DNA from: Alloclostridium intestinigallinarum
Lineage (GTDB): Bacteria > Bacillota > Clostridia > Christensenellales > UBA3700
NCBI GenBank assembly: GCA_904393845.1
Contig: CAJFNB010000008.1
Span: 1 to 39,797 of the forward strand
Reading direction: 5' to 3'
DNA length: 39,797 bases
In this document: positions 7,864-16,517 of the stretch, one piece after another
Position numbering within the stretch: the stretch's first letter is position 1
Layout of the letters: each line of letters opens with the position of its first letter
The notes under the pieces: model-generated
Database searches by the model: none
What the model was told of the DNA's origin: nothing
What the model saw: the letters and a program-made list of their open reading frames with translations, nothing else
Program-made: the position numbers and the translations under genes

Positions 7864-7895
7864 AGATAAAACTCCTTGGTAATGTTGCTATATGT

Positions 7896-7924
7896 AGTAT
7901 ACCACGCATACGGGCATATGTCAA
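7896..7924 (-). promoter_or_regulatory. Promoter of tetR-S58 operon
   Basis: Minus strand TTGACA (7919-7924), 17-bp spacer, TATACT (7896-7901). The spacer contains GCATA repeated three bases apart (GCATACGGGCATA), a possible regulator site. Divergent from argG. Confidence 0.75.
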
Positions 7925-8005
7925 CACCCCGTCGATAAAGCAAAATGTAAATTAAATGTGTAGTTTTATAGGCAAGCGTTGCACGGCGCGCAGCCGGGCG
8001 GGCGG

Positions 8006-8110
8006 TGAATATTTATGCAAAATGCGTATATTTATGCAATTATACACGGCAAAATGTATAAAGTTGTGAAAATAAATGAAAAAATGCAGAAATTTGTGAA
8101 TATTTATGCT
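8006..8110. promoter_or_regulatory. Cluster of ArgR operators (ARG boxes)
   Basis: Three near-identical 14-mers match the ARG-box pattern: TGAATATTTATGCA (8006-8019), CGTATATTTATGCA (8025-8038) and TGAATATTTATGCT (8097-8110). The first two are 19 bp apart centre to centre. The third ends 8 bp upstream of the -35 of argG. Weaker matches (AAATGTATAAAG, AAATAAATG) lie between. This arrangement predicts looping repression by an ArgR hexamer with arginine. argR itself is not in the window. The remainder of the 314-bp gap holds the tetR promoter. Confidence 0.7.
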
Positions 8111-8118
8111 CAAAACGC

Positions 8119-8147
8119 TTGCCATATCCACGCAAAGGGAGTATGAT
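8119..8147 (+). promoter_or_regulatory. Promoter of the arginine operon
   Basis: TTGCCA (8119-8124), 17-bp spacer, TATGAT (8142-8147). It sits directly downstream of the third ARG box and 30 bp upstream of argG. Confidence 0.75.
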
Positions 8148-8177
8148 ATTGCCATAACCTAACAAGGAGAAACAACT

Positions 8178-9398
8178 ATGGGTGAAATCAAGAAAGTAGT
8201 TTTGGCATATTCGGGCGGTCTGGACACGTCCATCATCATTCCCTGGCTGAAAGAAAATTACGACAACTGCGAAGTCATCGCCGTTGCAGGCAACGTGGGT
8301 CAGGGCGGCGAGCTGGAAGGCCTGGAGGAAAAGGCGAAGAAGACGGGCGCGAGCAAACTCTATATCGCCGACCTCACCGACGAGTTCGCTTCCGACTACA
8401 TCATTCCCACCGTCAAGGCGGGCGCGGTGTACGAGGGCAAGTACCTGCTGGGCACGTCTTTCGCCCGTCCCATCATTGCTAAGAGGATAGTGGAAATAGC
8501 GCTTGCGGAAGGCGCGGACGCCATCTGCCACGGCTGCACGGGCAAGGGCAACGACCAGGTGAGATTCGAACTTACCATAAAGGCGTTCGCTCCCAACATG
8601 AAGATTATCGCGCCCTGGAGAATATGGAACCTCAAGAGCCGCGACGAGGAGATAGACTACGCAGAGGCGCACAACGTTCCCCTCAACATTACAAGGGAGA
8701 CCAATTACAGCAAGGACAAGAACCTGTGGCACCTCTCGCACGAAGGACTTGACCTTGAAGACCCCGCGAACGAGCCTGATTACGACAAGATTCTGGAATT
8801 GGGCGTAACGCCCGAAAAGGCTCCCGACAAGCCCACCTACATCACCCTTTCTTTCGAAAAGGGAACTCCCGTGGCGCTTGACGGCAAGAAGATGAAGCCT
8901 TCCGCGCTGATTGCCGAGCTGAACAAGCTGGGCGGCGCGAACGGCATAGGCATTGCGGACATAGTGGAAAACAGACTCGTGGGCATGAAGTCGCGCGGCG
9001 TGTACGAAACCCCCGGCGGCACCATTCTCTACTTTGCGCACGAAGTGCTCGAATCGCTGTGCCTGGACAAGGAAACGGCGCATTTCAAACAGCACGTCGC
9101 GCTCAAGTTCGCCGATTTGGTGTACAACGGACAGTGGTTCACCCCGCTCAGGGAAGCGCTTTCCGCGTTCGTGGACAGCACCCAGCAGACGGTCACGGGC
9201 GAAGTCAAGCTCAAGCTGTACAAGGGCAACATAACCCCCGCGGGCGTAACTTCCCCTTACTCGCTGTATGACGAAGAGATAGCCACCTTCTCGGAAGACG
9301 AAGTGTACGACCAGAAGGACAGCGCCGGCTTTATCAATCTGTTCGGACTTCCCATCAAGGTAAAGGCTCTGATGGAGCAGAAGAACAAGAAAAAGTAA
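8178..9398 (+). CDS. argG: Argininosuccinate synthase
   Basis: ATP-dependent ligation of citrulline and aspartate, the penultimate step of arginine synthesis. 406 residues, the usual length. The N-terminal N-type ATP pyrophosphatase loop is AYSGGLDTS. Other conserved parts include GCTGKGNDQVRFE and ENRLVGMKSRGVYETPGG. First gene of argGHCJBD, with an AAGGAGA ribosome binding site. The ARG boxes and promoter immediately upstream predict arginine repression. A terminator-like hairpin follows, which may lower expression of the downstream genes. Confidence 0.97.
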   Translation: MGEIKKVVLAYSGGLDTSIIIPWLKENYDNCEVIAVAGNVGQGGELEGLEEKAKKTGASKLYIADLTDEFASDYIIPTVKAGAVYEGKYLLGTSFARPIIAKRIVEIALAEGADAICHGCTGKGNDQVRFELTIKAFAPNMKIIAPWRIWNLKSRDEEIDYAEAHNVPLNITRETNYSKDKNLWHLSHEGLDLEDPANEPDYDKILELGVTPEKAPDKPTYITLSFEKGTPVALDGKKMKPSALIAELNKLGGANGIGIADIVENRLVGMKSRGVYETPGGTILYFAHEVLESLCLDKETAHFKQHVALKFADLVYNGQWFTPLREALSAFVDSTQQTVTGEVKLKLYKGNITPAGVTSPYSLYDEEIATFSEDEVYDQKDSAGFINLFGLPIKVKALMEQKNKKK

Positions 9399-9424
9399 GG
9401 TAAATACTCGGATATTTCGGCGGA

Positions 9425-9455
9425 GCGATAACAGCCGTGCGGCGTTATCGCTTTT
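9425..9455 (+). terminator. Intercistronic terminator/attenuator argG-argH
   Basis: GCGATAAC and GTTATCGC form a perfect 8-bp stem around an 11-base loop, followed directly by TTTT. As argH and the rest of the pathway continue on the same strand, it is probably a partial terminator. It also shows that the GTG at 9437 is not the argH start. Confidence 0.65.
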
Positions 9456-9475
9456 GCCAAACAAGTAGAAAATTT

Positions 9476-10894
9476 ATGTCGGGTAACGCGTCGGACAAAA
9501 TGTGGGCGGGCAGATTCGCCGCCGAAACGGACGGAAGGGTGAACGATTTCAATTCGTCCATCCGCTTTGACTGCCGTATGTATGAAGAGGACATCACGGG
9601 CAGTATCGTGCACGCGCGCATGCTTGCGCGGCAGGGTATAATTTCCGCACAAGACAGGGAGAAGATAGAGGGCGGACTGCTTGAAATAATGGGCGACGTT
9701 AAGAGCGGAAAACTCGCCTTCGACCCCGCCGCCGAGGATATCCATATGTTTATCGAGGCGGAACTGACTTCCCGCATAGGCGACGCGGGCAAACGCCTGC
9801 ACACCGCCCGTTCGAGAAACGACCAGGTCGCGCTCGATCTGAAGATGTATCTGAAAAAGCAGGCAAGAGAGATAGCCTCTTTAATGCTCGAACTCGAAGA
9901 AACCGTAACCGCCATTGCCAAAAAGCATACGCGCACGGTCATGCCGGGATATACGCACCTGCAGCGCGCCCAACCCGTAACGTTCGCGCACCATATGTGC
10001 GCCTATGCGGAGATGTTTCTGCGCGACGTCAAAAAGCTGGTAAACGCCGTGGACAATATGGACGAATGTCCGCTGGGCAGCTGCGCCCTTGCCGGCACCA
10101 CCTATAAGACGGACAGAATGTACACGGCGAAAAAGCTGGGCTTCGACCGTCCCACGGGCAATTCGCTCGACGGGGTGAGCGACCGCGATTTCGTGATAGA
10201 GCTTGCCGCGGTTATTTCGATAATCATGATGCACCTGAGCAGACTTTCGGAAGAGGTCATTTTATGGTGCTCGTGGGAGTTTAAGTTCGTGGAGCTTGAC
10301 GACGCGTACGCCACCGGTTCGTCCATAATGCCGCAGAAGAAGAATCCCGACGTCACCGAACTCATACGCGGCAAGGCGGGCAGGGTGTTCGGCGACCTTA
10401 CCGCGCTTTTGACCATGATGAAGGGGCTTCCGCTCGCCTACGACAAGGATATGCAGGAGGACAAGGAAGCGATTTTCGACGCGGTGGATACGGTAAAGCT
10501 GTGCCTTGTGACCGTAATTCCCATGCTCGCCACCATGAAGGTGAACGAGGAAAATATGGCAAACGCGGGCAAAAAGGGCTTTATCAACGCCACGGACATG
10601 GCGGATTATCTGGTAAAAAAGGGCATGCCTTTCCGCACGGCGTATAAGATAACGGGCACGCTTGTGGCGGAGTGCATAAAGAGGAATATCGGACTTGAAC
10701 AACTGCCGCTTGAAGAGCTGAAAAAAGCGAGCGGACTTTTCGATGAGGACGTGTATAAGGCGATAGACCTTATGACCTGCGTCACCCGCCGCGAAACGGA
10801 CGGCGGTCCCGCGCCCGAGGCTGTGGGCAGGGAGCTGGAAGCGCTTGAAGAGCGGGCGGCGCAACTGAAAAAGCAACTTGAAGGAAAGGAATAA
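9476..10894 (+). CDS. argH: Argininosuccinate lyase
   Basis: Splits argininosuccinate into arginine and fumarate. 472 residues from the ATG at 9476. The family opening KMWAGRF lies at residues 8-14, and the fumarase/aspartase signature GSSIMPQKKNP is intact with its catalytic serine. Other conserved stretches include HTARSRNDQV and MPGYTHLQRAQP. The earlier in-frame GTG (9437) lies inside the terminator stem and is rejected. The ribosome binding site is weak (AGTAGAA). argC starts one base after the stop. Confidence 0.96.
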   Translation: MSGNASDKMWAGRFAAETDGRVNDFNSSIRFDCRMYEEDITGSIVHARMLARQGIISAQDREKIEGGLLEIMGDVKSGKLAFDPAAEDIHMFIEAELTSRIGDAGKRLHTARSRNDQVALDLKMYLKKQAREIASLMLELEETVTAIAKKHTRTVMPGYTHLQRAQPVTFAHHMCAYAEMFLRDVKKLVNAVDNMDECPLGSCALAGTTYKTDRMYTAKKLGFDRPTGNSLDGVSDRDFVIELAAVISIIMMHLSRLSEEVILWCSWEFKFVELDDAYATGSSIMPQKKNPDVTELIRGKAGRVFGDLTALLTMMKGLPLAYDKDMQEDKEAIFDAVDTVKLCLVTVIPMLATMKVNEENMANAGKKGFINATDMADYLVKKGMPFRTAYKITGTLVAECIKRNIGLEQLPLEELKKASGLFDEDVYKAIDLMTCVTRRETDGGPAPEAVGRELEALEERAAQLKKQLEGKE

Positions 10895-10895
10895 T

Positions 10896-11930
10896 ATGGA
10901 CAATATCAAAGCGGGAATAATAGGCGCTACGGGATATGCGGGAGCGGAACTTGTAAGACTGCTTTCAAGGCACCCGCACGTAAGCGTTGCGGCGGTATCT
11001 TCCGTCAGTTTCGAAGGGAAGAAGCTGAGCGAAGTTTACCCCTCTCTTTCCGGCGTGTGCGACATGACTTTGACGGACGGAGAGGGCATGGAAAAGGAGT
11101 GCGACGTTATTTTCGCGTCGCTTCCCCACGGACTGAGCGAGGAGTGGGCGGCAAAGTGCGTTGAAGCGGGCAAAAAGTTTATAGACCTGGGCGCGGACTT
11201 CCGTCTGGACGACGGCGAAGTTTACGCCAAATGGTACGGTAAGGAATACAAGTTGCCCGAACTTCATAAGCAGAGCGTTTACTGCATTCCCGAACTGCAC
11301 CGCGCCCTGCTTGAAGGCAAGAGCATCGTGGGCAATCCCGGTTGCTATCCCACCTCGGTGGCGCTGGCGCTTGCGCCGCTCATGAAAGCGGACCTTGCGG
11401 GCGGAATAGTCGTGGATTCCAAGTCGGGCGTGACCGGCTCGGGCAGGGGGCTTTCCGATACCACGCACTATCCCAACTGCAACGAGGCTTTTTCTCCTTA
11501 CAAGGTGGCAAGCCACAGGCATACGCCCGAAATAGAGCAGACGCTTTCAAAGCTCGCGGGGCATGAAGTGAAGATAACTTTTGTTCCCCACCTGCTTCCG
11601 CTCAACCGCGGCATAATCTCCACCTGCTATGCGGATTTGAAAAAGAGCATGACCGCGGCGCAGCTGCACGATATGTATTCAAAGTTTTACGCGGGTGAAA
11701 GGTTTGTAAGGATAATGCCGCAGGGCGAATGCGCCAACCTGCGCAACGTGCGTATGTCCAACTACTGCGACGTATCCGTGCACGCGGACGAACACACGGG
11801 CAGGGCGGTGATAGTGGCGGCGATAGACAACATGGTAAAGGGCGCCGCGGGACAGGCGATACAGAACATGAATATATTATTCGGGCTTGACGAGGGCGAG
11901 GGCTTGGACTATATCCCGCCCGCATTTTAG
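10896..11930 (+). CDS. argC: N-acetyl-gamma-glutamyl-phosphate reductase
   Basis: NADPH-dependent third step of ornithine synthesis. 344 residues. The Rossmann start GIIGATGYAGAEL is at residues 5-17, the catalytic cysteine is in VGNPGCYPTSV, and a conserved histidine lies in SHRHTPEI. I placed the start at ATG 10896 (MDNIK), one base after argH, because GGAAAGGA gives a good ribosome binding site; the upstream TTG lies inside argH. Confidence 0.96.
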   Translation: MDNIKAGIIGATGYAGAELVRLLSRHPHVSVAAVSSVSFEGKKLSEVYPSLSGVCDMTLTDGEGMEKECDVIFASLPHGLSEEWAAKCVEAGKKFIDLGADFRLDDGEVYAKWYGKEYKLPELHKQSVYCIPELHRALLEGKSIVGNPGCYPTSVALALAPLMKADLAGGIVVDSKSGVTGSGRGLSDTTHYPNCNEAFSPYKVASHRHTPEIEQTLSKLAGHEVKITFVPHLLPLNRGIISTCYADLKKSMTAAQLHDMYSKFYAGERFVRIMPQGECANLRNVRMSNYCDVSVHADEHTGRAVIVAAIDNMVKGAAGQAIQNMNILFGLDEGEGLDYIPPAF

Positions 11931-11938
11931 GAGGCAGA

Positions 11939-13153
11939 ATGAAGAAGATACAAGGAGGCGTCTGCGCGCCGCTCGGTTTTAAGGCTTCGGGCGTGCACTG
12001 CGGCATACGCAAGAACAAGACCAAGGAAGATTTGGCGCTGATAGTGAGCGACGTAACCTGCTCCGCGGCGGCTGTCTATACCACCAACAAGGTGAAGGGC
12101 GCGCCCATTGCGGTGACGAAAAAGAACCTGGAAAACGGAAGGGCGCGCGCCGTTATCTGCAACAGCGGCAACGCCAACACCTGCAATGCGGACGGCGTGG
12201 AAAAGGCGGAACGCATGTGCGCCCTGACAAGCGAGTACATGGGTATACCGGCAAGCGACGTGATAGTGGCTTCCACGGGCGTTATAGGACAGATACTGCC
12301 GATAGAGCCGATAGAGGGCGGAATGCAGGCGCTGGCGGACGGACTGAGCGTAGAAGGCGCCGGCAAGGCGGCGCGCGCCATTATGACCACGGACACGGTG
12401 GCAAAGGAATTCGCCGCGGAAGACGTTATCGGCGGAAAGATTGTGCGCGTGGGCGCGATGGCTAAGGGAAGCGGCATGATCCACCCCAATATGGCTACGC
12501 TGCTGTGCTTTGTAACCACGGACGCGGCGGTATCTCCCGAAATGCTGGACAAGGCGCTTCACGCCGCGGTGGCGGACACGCTGAACATGGTCAGCATAGA
12601 CGGCGACACTTCCACCAACGATATGCTCACGGTCATGGCTTCCGGTCTTTCGGGCATGAAGGAGATAGACGGCGAAGGGGAGGACTACGAAAAATTCCTC
12701 GCCCTGCTCACCGCCGTACTTACCGACGTTTCGCGTGCGATAGCCAAGGACGGCGAGGGAGCCACCCGCCTTCTGGAATGTAAAGTGACGGGCGCGCCCG
12801 ACGTTGCAACCGCCAAAAAGATAGCCAAAAGCGTGGTTTGTTCTTCGCTTCTGAAAGCGGCAATCTCCGCCGCGGACGCCAATTGGGGCAGGGTGCTTTG
12901 CGCGATAGGCTATACCGACGCGCAGTTCGACATAGACAAAATAGACGTGGATTTAAGCTCGGAGGAAGGCAGTATCGCCGTATGCAGGAACGGTTCGGGC
13001 GTCGAGTTCGACGAGGATAAGGCGAAGAAGATTTTAACGCCCGACGAAGTCACCGTCAACGTGAACTGCAACATAGGTTCCGCCGCCGCCACCGCGTGGG
13101 GGTGCGACCTTACCTGCGACTACGTGAAGATAAACGCGGATTACCGCACCTGA
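11939..13153 (+). CDS. argJ: Glutamate N-acetyltransferase ArgJ
   Basis: Ornithine/glutamate acetyltransferase of the N-terminal-nucleophile fold. It moves the acetyl group from N-acetylornithine to glutamate (cyclic pathway); many also use acetyl-CoA. 404 residues. The autocleavage site before the nucleophilic Thr is visible in KGSGMIHPNMATLL. Other motifs: VICNSGNANTCNADG and the C-terminal CNIGSAAATAWGCDLT. A GGAGG ribosome binding site precedes ATG. No argE or argA is near, consistent with recycling by ArgJ. Confidence 0.96.
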   Translation: MKKIQGGVCAPLGFKASGVHCGIRKNKTKEDLALIVSDVTCSAAAVYTTNKVKGAPIAVTKKNLENGRARAVICNSGNANTCNADGVEKAERMCALTSEYMGIPASDVIVASTGVIGQILPIEPIEGGMQALADGLSVEGAGKAARAIMTTDTVAKEFAAEDVIGGKIVRVGAMAKGSGMIHPNMATLLCFVTTDAAVSPEMLDKALHAAVADTLNMVSIDGDTSTNDMLTVMASGLSGMKEIDGEGEDYEKFLALLTAVLTDVSRAIAKDGEGATRLLECKVTGAPDVATAKKIAKSVVCSSLLKAAISAADANWGRVLCAIGYTDAQFDIDKIDVDLSSEEGSIAVCRNGSGVEFDEDKAKKILTPDEVTVNVNCNIGSAAATAWGCDLTCDYVKINADYRT

Positions 13154-13160
13154 GGGAATT

Positions 13161-14015
13161 ATGGATATAGATATAAATACCAAGGCGACAATATTAAGCA
13201 ACGCCCTGCCGCATATCCAGAGATATTACGGCAAGGTGGTAGTGGTCAAGTACGGCGGCAACGCCATGCTCAGCGAGGAGTTGAAAGACGCGGTCATGCA
13301 CGACATAGTCATGCTTTCGCTCATCGGCGTAAAAGTGGTGCTCGTGCACGGCGGCGGACCCGAGATAAACGACATGCTCAAAAAAGTGGGCAAGGAACCC
13401 GTGTTCATAAACGGCTTGCGCTATACGGACAAGGAAACCGCGGAGCTGGTGCTCATGGTGCTTGCCGGCAAGGTGAACAAGGGGCTTGTGAACAAGCTGG
13501 AAAGTTGCGGCGGCAGGGCGATAGGGCTTTGCGGCTGTGACGGCGGCATGATAAACGCGGAAAAGCGCACGGGCGTCGACCTGGGCTATGTGGGCGAGGT
13601 GAAGGACGTGGACGTGCGCCCCATATGCGACGCGCTGGATAACGGTTATATCCCCGTGATCGCCACCGTATCCTGCGGCGACGACGGACAGATTTACAAC
13701 ATAAACGCCGACACCGCCGCCGCGCGTATAGCCGCCGCGCTCCATGCGGAAAACCTGGTGCTCATGACGGACGTGCGCGGACTGCTCATGGACAAGAACG
13801 ACGAGAGCACGCTCATAAGCGAAGTAAACGTGTCCGAAGTGCCCGTGCTCGTAAAGAAAGGTATAATTTCGGGCGGAATGATTCCCAAGGTGGAGTGCTG
13901 CGTTGAAGCGGTAAGGCGCGGCGTGAAACAGTCTATCATCATCGACGGGCGCATACCGCACGCCATTTTGATAGACATGCTCACGGGAGAGGGCGTGGGC
14001 ACGCTGTTCAGGTGA
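13161..14015 (+). CDS. argB: Acetylglutamate kinase
   Basis: Phosphorylates N-acetylglutamate; the usual site of arginine feedback in cyclic pathways. 284 residues, amino-acid-kinase fold. Landmarks are KYGGNAM near the N-terminus, LVHGGGPEIN (substrate loop), YNINADTAAARIA and SGGMIPKVE near the C-terminus. The N-terminal extension before the first strand (about 25 residues, with LPHIQRYYG) resembles the helix of arginine-sensitive hexameric enzymes, so allosteric inhibition is likely. Gap to argJ is 7 bp, to argD 3 bp. Confidence 0.96.
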   Translation: MDIDINTKATILSNALPHIQRYYGKVVVVKYGGNAMLSEELKDAVMHDIVMLSLIGVKVVLVHGGGPEINDMLKKVGKEPVFINGLRYTDKETAELVLMVLAGKVNKGLVNKLESCGGRAIGLCGCDGGMINAEKRTGVDLGYVGEVKDVDVRPICDALDNGYIPVIATVSCGDDGQIYNINADTAAARIAAALHAENLVLMTDVRGLLMDKNDESTLISEVNVSEVPVLVKKGIISGGMIPKVECCVEAVRRGVKQSIIIDGRIPHAILIDMLTGEGVGTLFR

Positions 14016-14018
14016 GTT

Positions 14019-15197
14019 ATGGACGAAATAAAGCAAAAGGATAAAAAATACATCTTAGGCACTTACGGCAGATTCGATCTGCATATCGTGCGCGGAAGCG
14101 GCGCGGAGTGCGAGGACGAACAGGGCAAAAAGTATATCGACCTGGGCAGCGGCATAGGCGTGAACTGCCTGGGATACTGCGACGGCGGCTGGGTAAAGGC
14201 GGTTGAAAAGCAGCTGGAAACGCTCCAGCACACTTCCAACCTCTATTACACTACCCCCGGCGCGGAACTTGCCGAGGCGCTTTGCGAAAGGACGGGATAT
14301 AAAAAGGTATTCTTCTGCAATTCGGGCGCGGAAGCGAACGAAGCGGCTATCAAGACGGCGCGCAAGTACTCCTTTGACAAGTACGGCGCAGGCAGGGATA
14401 AGATTATCACCCTTGACAAGTCCTTCCACGGCAGAACCATGGCTACGCTTACCGCCACCGCGCAGGAGGCTATGCACAACTATTTCTTCCCCTTCAACGA
14501 AGGCTTTGTCTACTGCGGCAAGGATATAGAGGAGATAAAAAAGCAGGAAGGCGTCTGCGCCGTAATGCTGGAATTTATCCAGGGCGAGGGCGGCGTTATT
14601 CCGCAGAATAAGCAGTTTATAGCGCAGGTTTACGACTACTGCAAAAAAAGCGATATCTTGTTTATCGCCGACGAAGTGCAGACGGGCGTGGGCAGAACGG
14701 GCAAATTTCTGTGCAGCGAACATTACGGAGTGCACCCCGACGTAACCACTCTTGCCAAGGGGCTGGGCGGCGGCTTGCCGGTAGGCGCAATGCTGGTCGG
14801 CGAAAAGTGCGAAAACGTGATGGGCGCGGGCACCCACGGTTCCACGTTCGGCGGCAATCCCGTCGTGTGCGCGGGCGGAAAGTACGTGCTTTCCCGTATC
14901 GACGAAAAACTGCTTGAAGAAGTTGCCGCCAAGGGCGAATATATCAAATCGCGCCTTCAAGGAGCAAAGGGCGTTAAGAGCGTAAGCGGTTTGGGGCTTA
15001 TGCTGGGCATAGAACTCGACGGCAAGAAGGCGGCGGACGTGGTGAAGGAGTGTATAGCAAAGGGCGTTATTCCGCTCACGGCAAAGGACAGGGTGCGCCT
15101 TCTTCCCCCGCTTATTATCACCATGGAACAGCTGGCGCGGGCAATGGACGTGCTTGTTCAGGTGCTACCCGTATCCAACCCCAGTAGAACACTTTAA
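14019..15197 (+). CDS. argD: Acetylornithine aminotransferase
   Basis: PLP-dependent class III aminotransferase acting on N-acetylglutamate semialdehyde. 392 residues. PLP-binding features: SGAEANEAAIK, the Asp/Gln pair in FIADEVQTGVGRTG, and the Schiff-base lysine in TTLAKGLGGGLPVG. The C-terminus is odd. After MDVLVQVL the last codons (PVSNPSRTL and TAA) come from the left inverted repeat of MITE-like copy 2, which starts at 15166. The fold is complete before this point, so the enzyme is probably active. Confidence 0.95.
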   Translation: MDEIKQKDKKYILGTYGRFDLHIVRGSGAECEDEQGKKYIDLGSGIGVNCLGYCDGGWVKAVEKQLETLQHTSNLYYTTPGAELAEALCERTGYKKVFFCNSGAEANEAAIKTARKYSFDKYGAGRDKIITLDKSFHGRTMATLTATAQEAMHNYFFPFNEGFVYCGKDIEEIKKQEGVCAVMLEFIQGEGGVIPQNKQFIAQVYDYCKKSDILFIADEVQTGVGRTGKFLCSEHYGVHPDVTTLAKGLGGGLPVGAMLVGEKCENVMGAGTHGSTFGGNPVVCAGGKYVLSRIDEKLLEEVAAKGEYIKSRLQGAKGVKSVSGLGLMLGIELDGKKAADVVKECIAKGVIPLTAKDRVRLLPPLIITMEQLARAMDVLVQVLPVSNPSRTL

Positions 15198-15381
15198 TCG
15201 TACTGCTTTCGGCATATTTGCACAATCTGTCGACTTGTTGTAGGTCACTACAACTGCGCGCCATCTCGCACAAATCTGCTCGAAACCAGTTACGCTGAAA
15301 GCAAGGCATTTTACAACCCGACATACAAACATATTTTATGTTTCACTGTAAAATGTGCTCTACTGAGGTTGGGTACGGGTA
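15166..15381. mobile_element. MITE-like element, copy 2
   Basis: 216-bp non-coding element with inverted ends TACCCGTATCCAACCCCAG...TACTGAGGTTGGGTACGGGTA. Internal blocks are shared with copy 1 (2256-2628). Unlike copy 1 it carries no nested palindromic modules. The left end overlaps the 3' end of argD and supplies its stop codon. The right end lies 11 bp upstream of the argF promoter. No clear target duplication is seen. It separates argF from the rest of the arginine genes, which suggests insertion between formerly adjacent genes. Confidence 0.72.
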
Positions 15382-15391
15382 GGCGAATAAA

Positions 15392-15427
15392 TTGACTATT
15401 GAAAAATAAACAAATATATGGTATCAT
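15392..15427 (+). promoter_or_regulatory. Promoter(s) of argF
   Basis: Two overlapping sigma-A candidates: TTGACT (15392) with TATATG (15415), and TTGAAA (15399) with TATCAT (15422), each with 17-bp spacing. AT-rich flanks could hide degenerate ARG boxes, but none is as clear as those at argG. Confidence 0.6.
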
Positions 15428-15600
15428 AAATATACGACAACGCTTTATGTAAAGCGCCGTTATTGACGCAGGTATTTTTGAGCAAATCCGTGCAATACGG
15501 AACGAAGGCGTAGCAGAGTTACGTCGAGCGACGAATTGTGCGGAGATGCCGAAAAGAGCGCGTCAAGAGCGTGTTTTCAAAGTCAGACGGCGGCGTAAAA
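15428..15600 (+). other. Long 5' leader of argF, unassigned
   Basis: About 180 bases separate the promoter from argF. The segment has a small hairpin (CGCTTT-atgt-AAAGCG, 15441-15456) and a CCGT...ACGG pair near 15489-15502, but no T-box, PyrR or riboswitch motif that I recognise. There is no clear terminator, and no coding assignment is supported. Confidence 0.4.
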
Positions 15601-15614
15601 AGGAGGAATATGTG

Positions 15615-16517
15615 ATGAAACACTTGTTAAAAATGTCCGACCTCTCCGCTAAGGAGATTTCGGGTATTCTCAATTTGGCGGATCAGCTGAAATACGATAA
15701 AAAGCACGGCATTCCGCACACTTATTTGCAGGGAAAAACGCTGGGAATGATATTCCAGAAGGCTTCTACGCGCACGAGGGTGTCGTTTGAAGTGGGCATG
15801 TACCAGCTGGGCGGAAGCGCGCTGTTTTTGAGCAGTCACGACTTGCAGATAGGCAGGGGCGAACCCGTGGAAGATACCGCGCGCGTGCTTTCGCGCTATC
15901 TTGACGCCATTATGATCCGCACCTTCAAACAGCAGGAAGTGGAAGACCTTGCAAAGTACGGCAGTATTCCCATAATAAACGGACTTACCGACTACGCGCA
16001 CCCCTGCCAGGTGTTGGCGGACCTTATGACCATACGCGAACGCAAAGGCTCGCTGGAAGGTCTGAAATTCTGCTATGTCGGCGACGGCAACAATATGGCG
16101 AATTCGCTGATAGTGGGCTGTCTTACCATGGGCATGAAAGTGGCAATCGCATGCCCCAAGGGCTTTGAACCTGCGCAGGACGTGCTCGATTTTGCGGTGG
16201 GCTACGGCGAAAAATTCCACCTTACCAATAACGTATACGAAGCGGCGGACGAAGCGGACGTCGTGTATACCGACGTATGGGCTTCCATGGGTCAGGAGAG
16301 TGAGGCGATTACCAGAAGAAAGGCTTTTGCCGGCTATCAGGTGAATGAGGACGTCATGAAGGTCGCGGCGCACGACGCCATGGTATTGCACTGCCTGCCC
16401 GCGCACAGGGGCGAGGAGATAACCGCCGAAGTTATAGAAAAGCACGGCGAAATTTACGACCAGGCGGAAAACAGACTGCACGCGCAAAAGGCGGTGCTCG
16501 TCACCCTGATGAAATGA
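15615..16517 (+). CDS. argF: Ornithine carbamoyltransferase
   Basis: Makes citrulline from ornithine and carbamoyl phosphate. 300 residues from ATG 15615, which is preceded by AGGAGG at the right distance; the upstream extension of the frame is leader. Carbamoyl-phosphate motif STRTR is in FQKASTRTRVSFE, with HPCQVLADLMT in the middle and the ornithine-binding HCLPAHRGEE near the C-terminus. With argGHCJBD this completes the route from glutamate to arginine, except carbamoyl phosphate supply. The GNAT gene overlaps its stop. Confidence 0.96.
   Translation: MKHLLKMSDLSAKEISGILNLADQLKYDKKHGIPHTYLQGKTLGMIFQKASTRTRVSFEVGMYQLGGSALFLSSHDLQIGRGEPVEDTARVLSRYLDAIMIRTFKQQEVEDLAKYGSIPIINGLTDYAHPCQVLADLMTIRERKGSLEGLKFCYVGDGNNMANSLIVGCLTMGMKVAIACPKGFEPAQDVLDFAVGYGEKFHLTNNVYEAADEADVVYTDVWASMGQESEAITRRKAFAGYQVNEDVMKVAAHDAMVLHCLPAHRGEEITAEVIEKHGEIYDQAENRLHAQKAVLVTLMK

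Noticed and set aside
7274..7927. N-terminal extension of the S58 peptidase
   Set aside because: The frame is open, but the peptide is low-complexity and overlaps the well-supported TetR gene; the coupled ATG at 7273 fits the family start.
9437..9475. Upstream GTG start for argH
   Set aside because: It lies inside the argG-argH terminator stem, and ArgH homologues begin near KMWAGRF.
15428..15600. T-box or riboswitch in the argF leader
   Set aside because: I could not find a T-box sequence, specifier-type structure or terminator; it is left unassigned.
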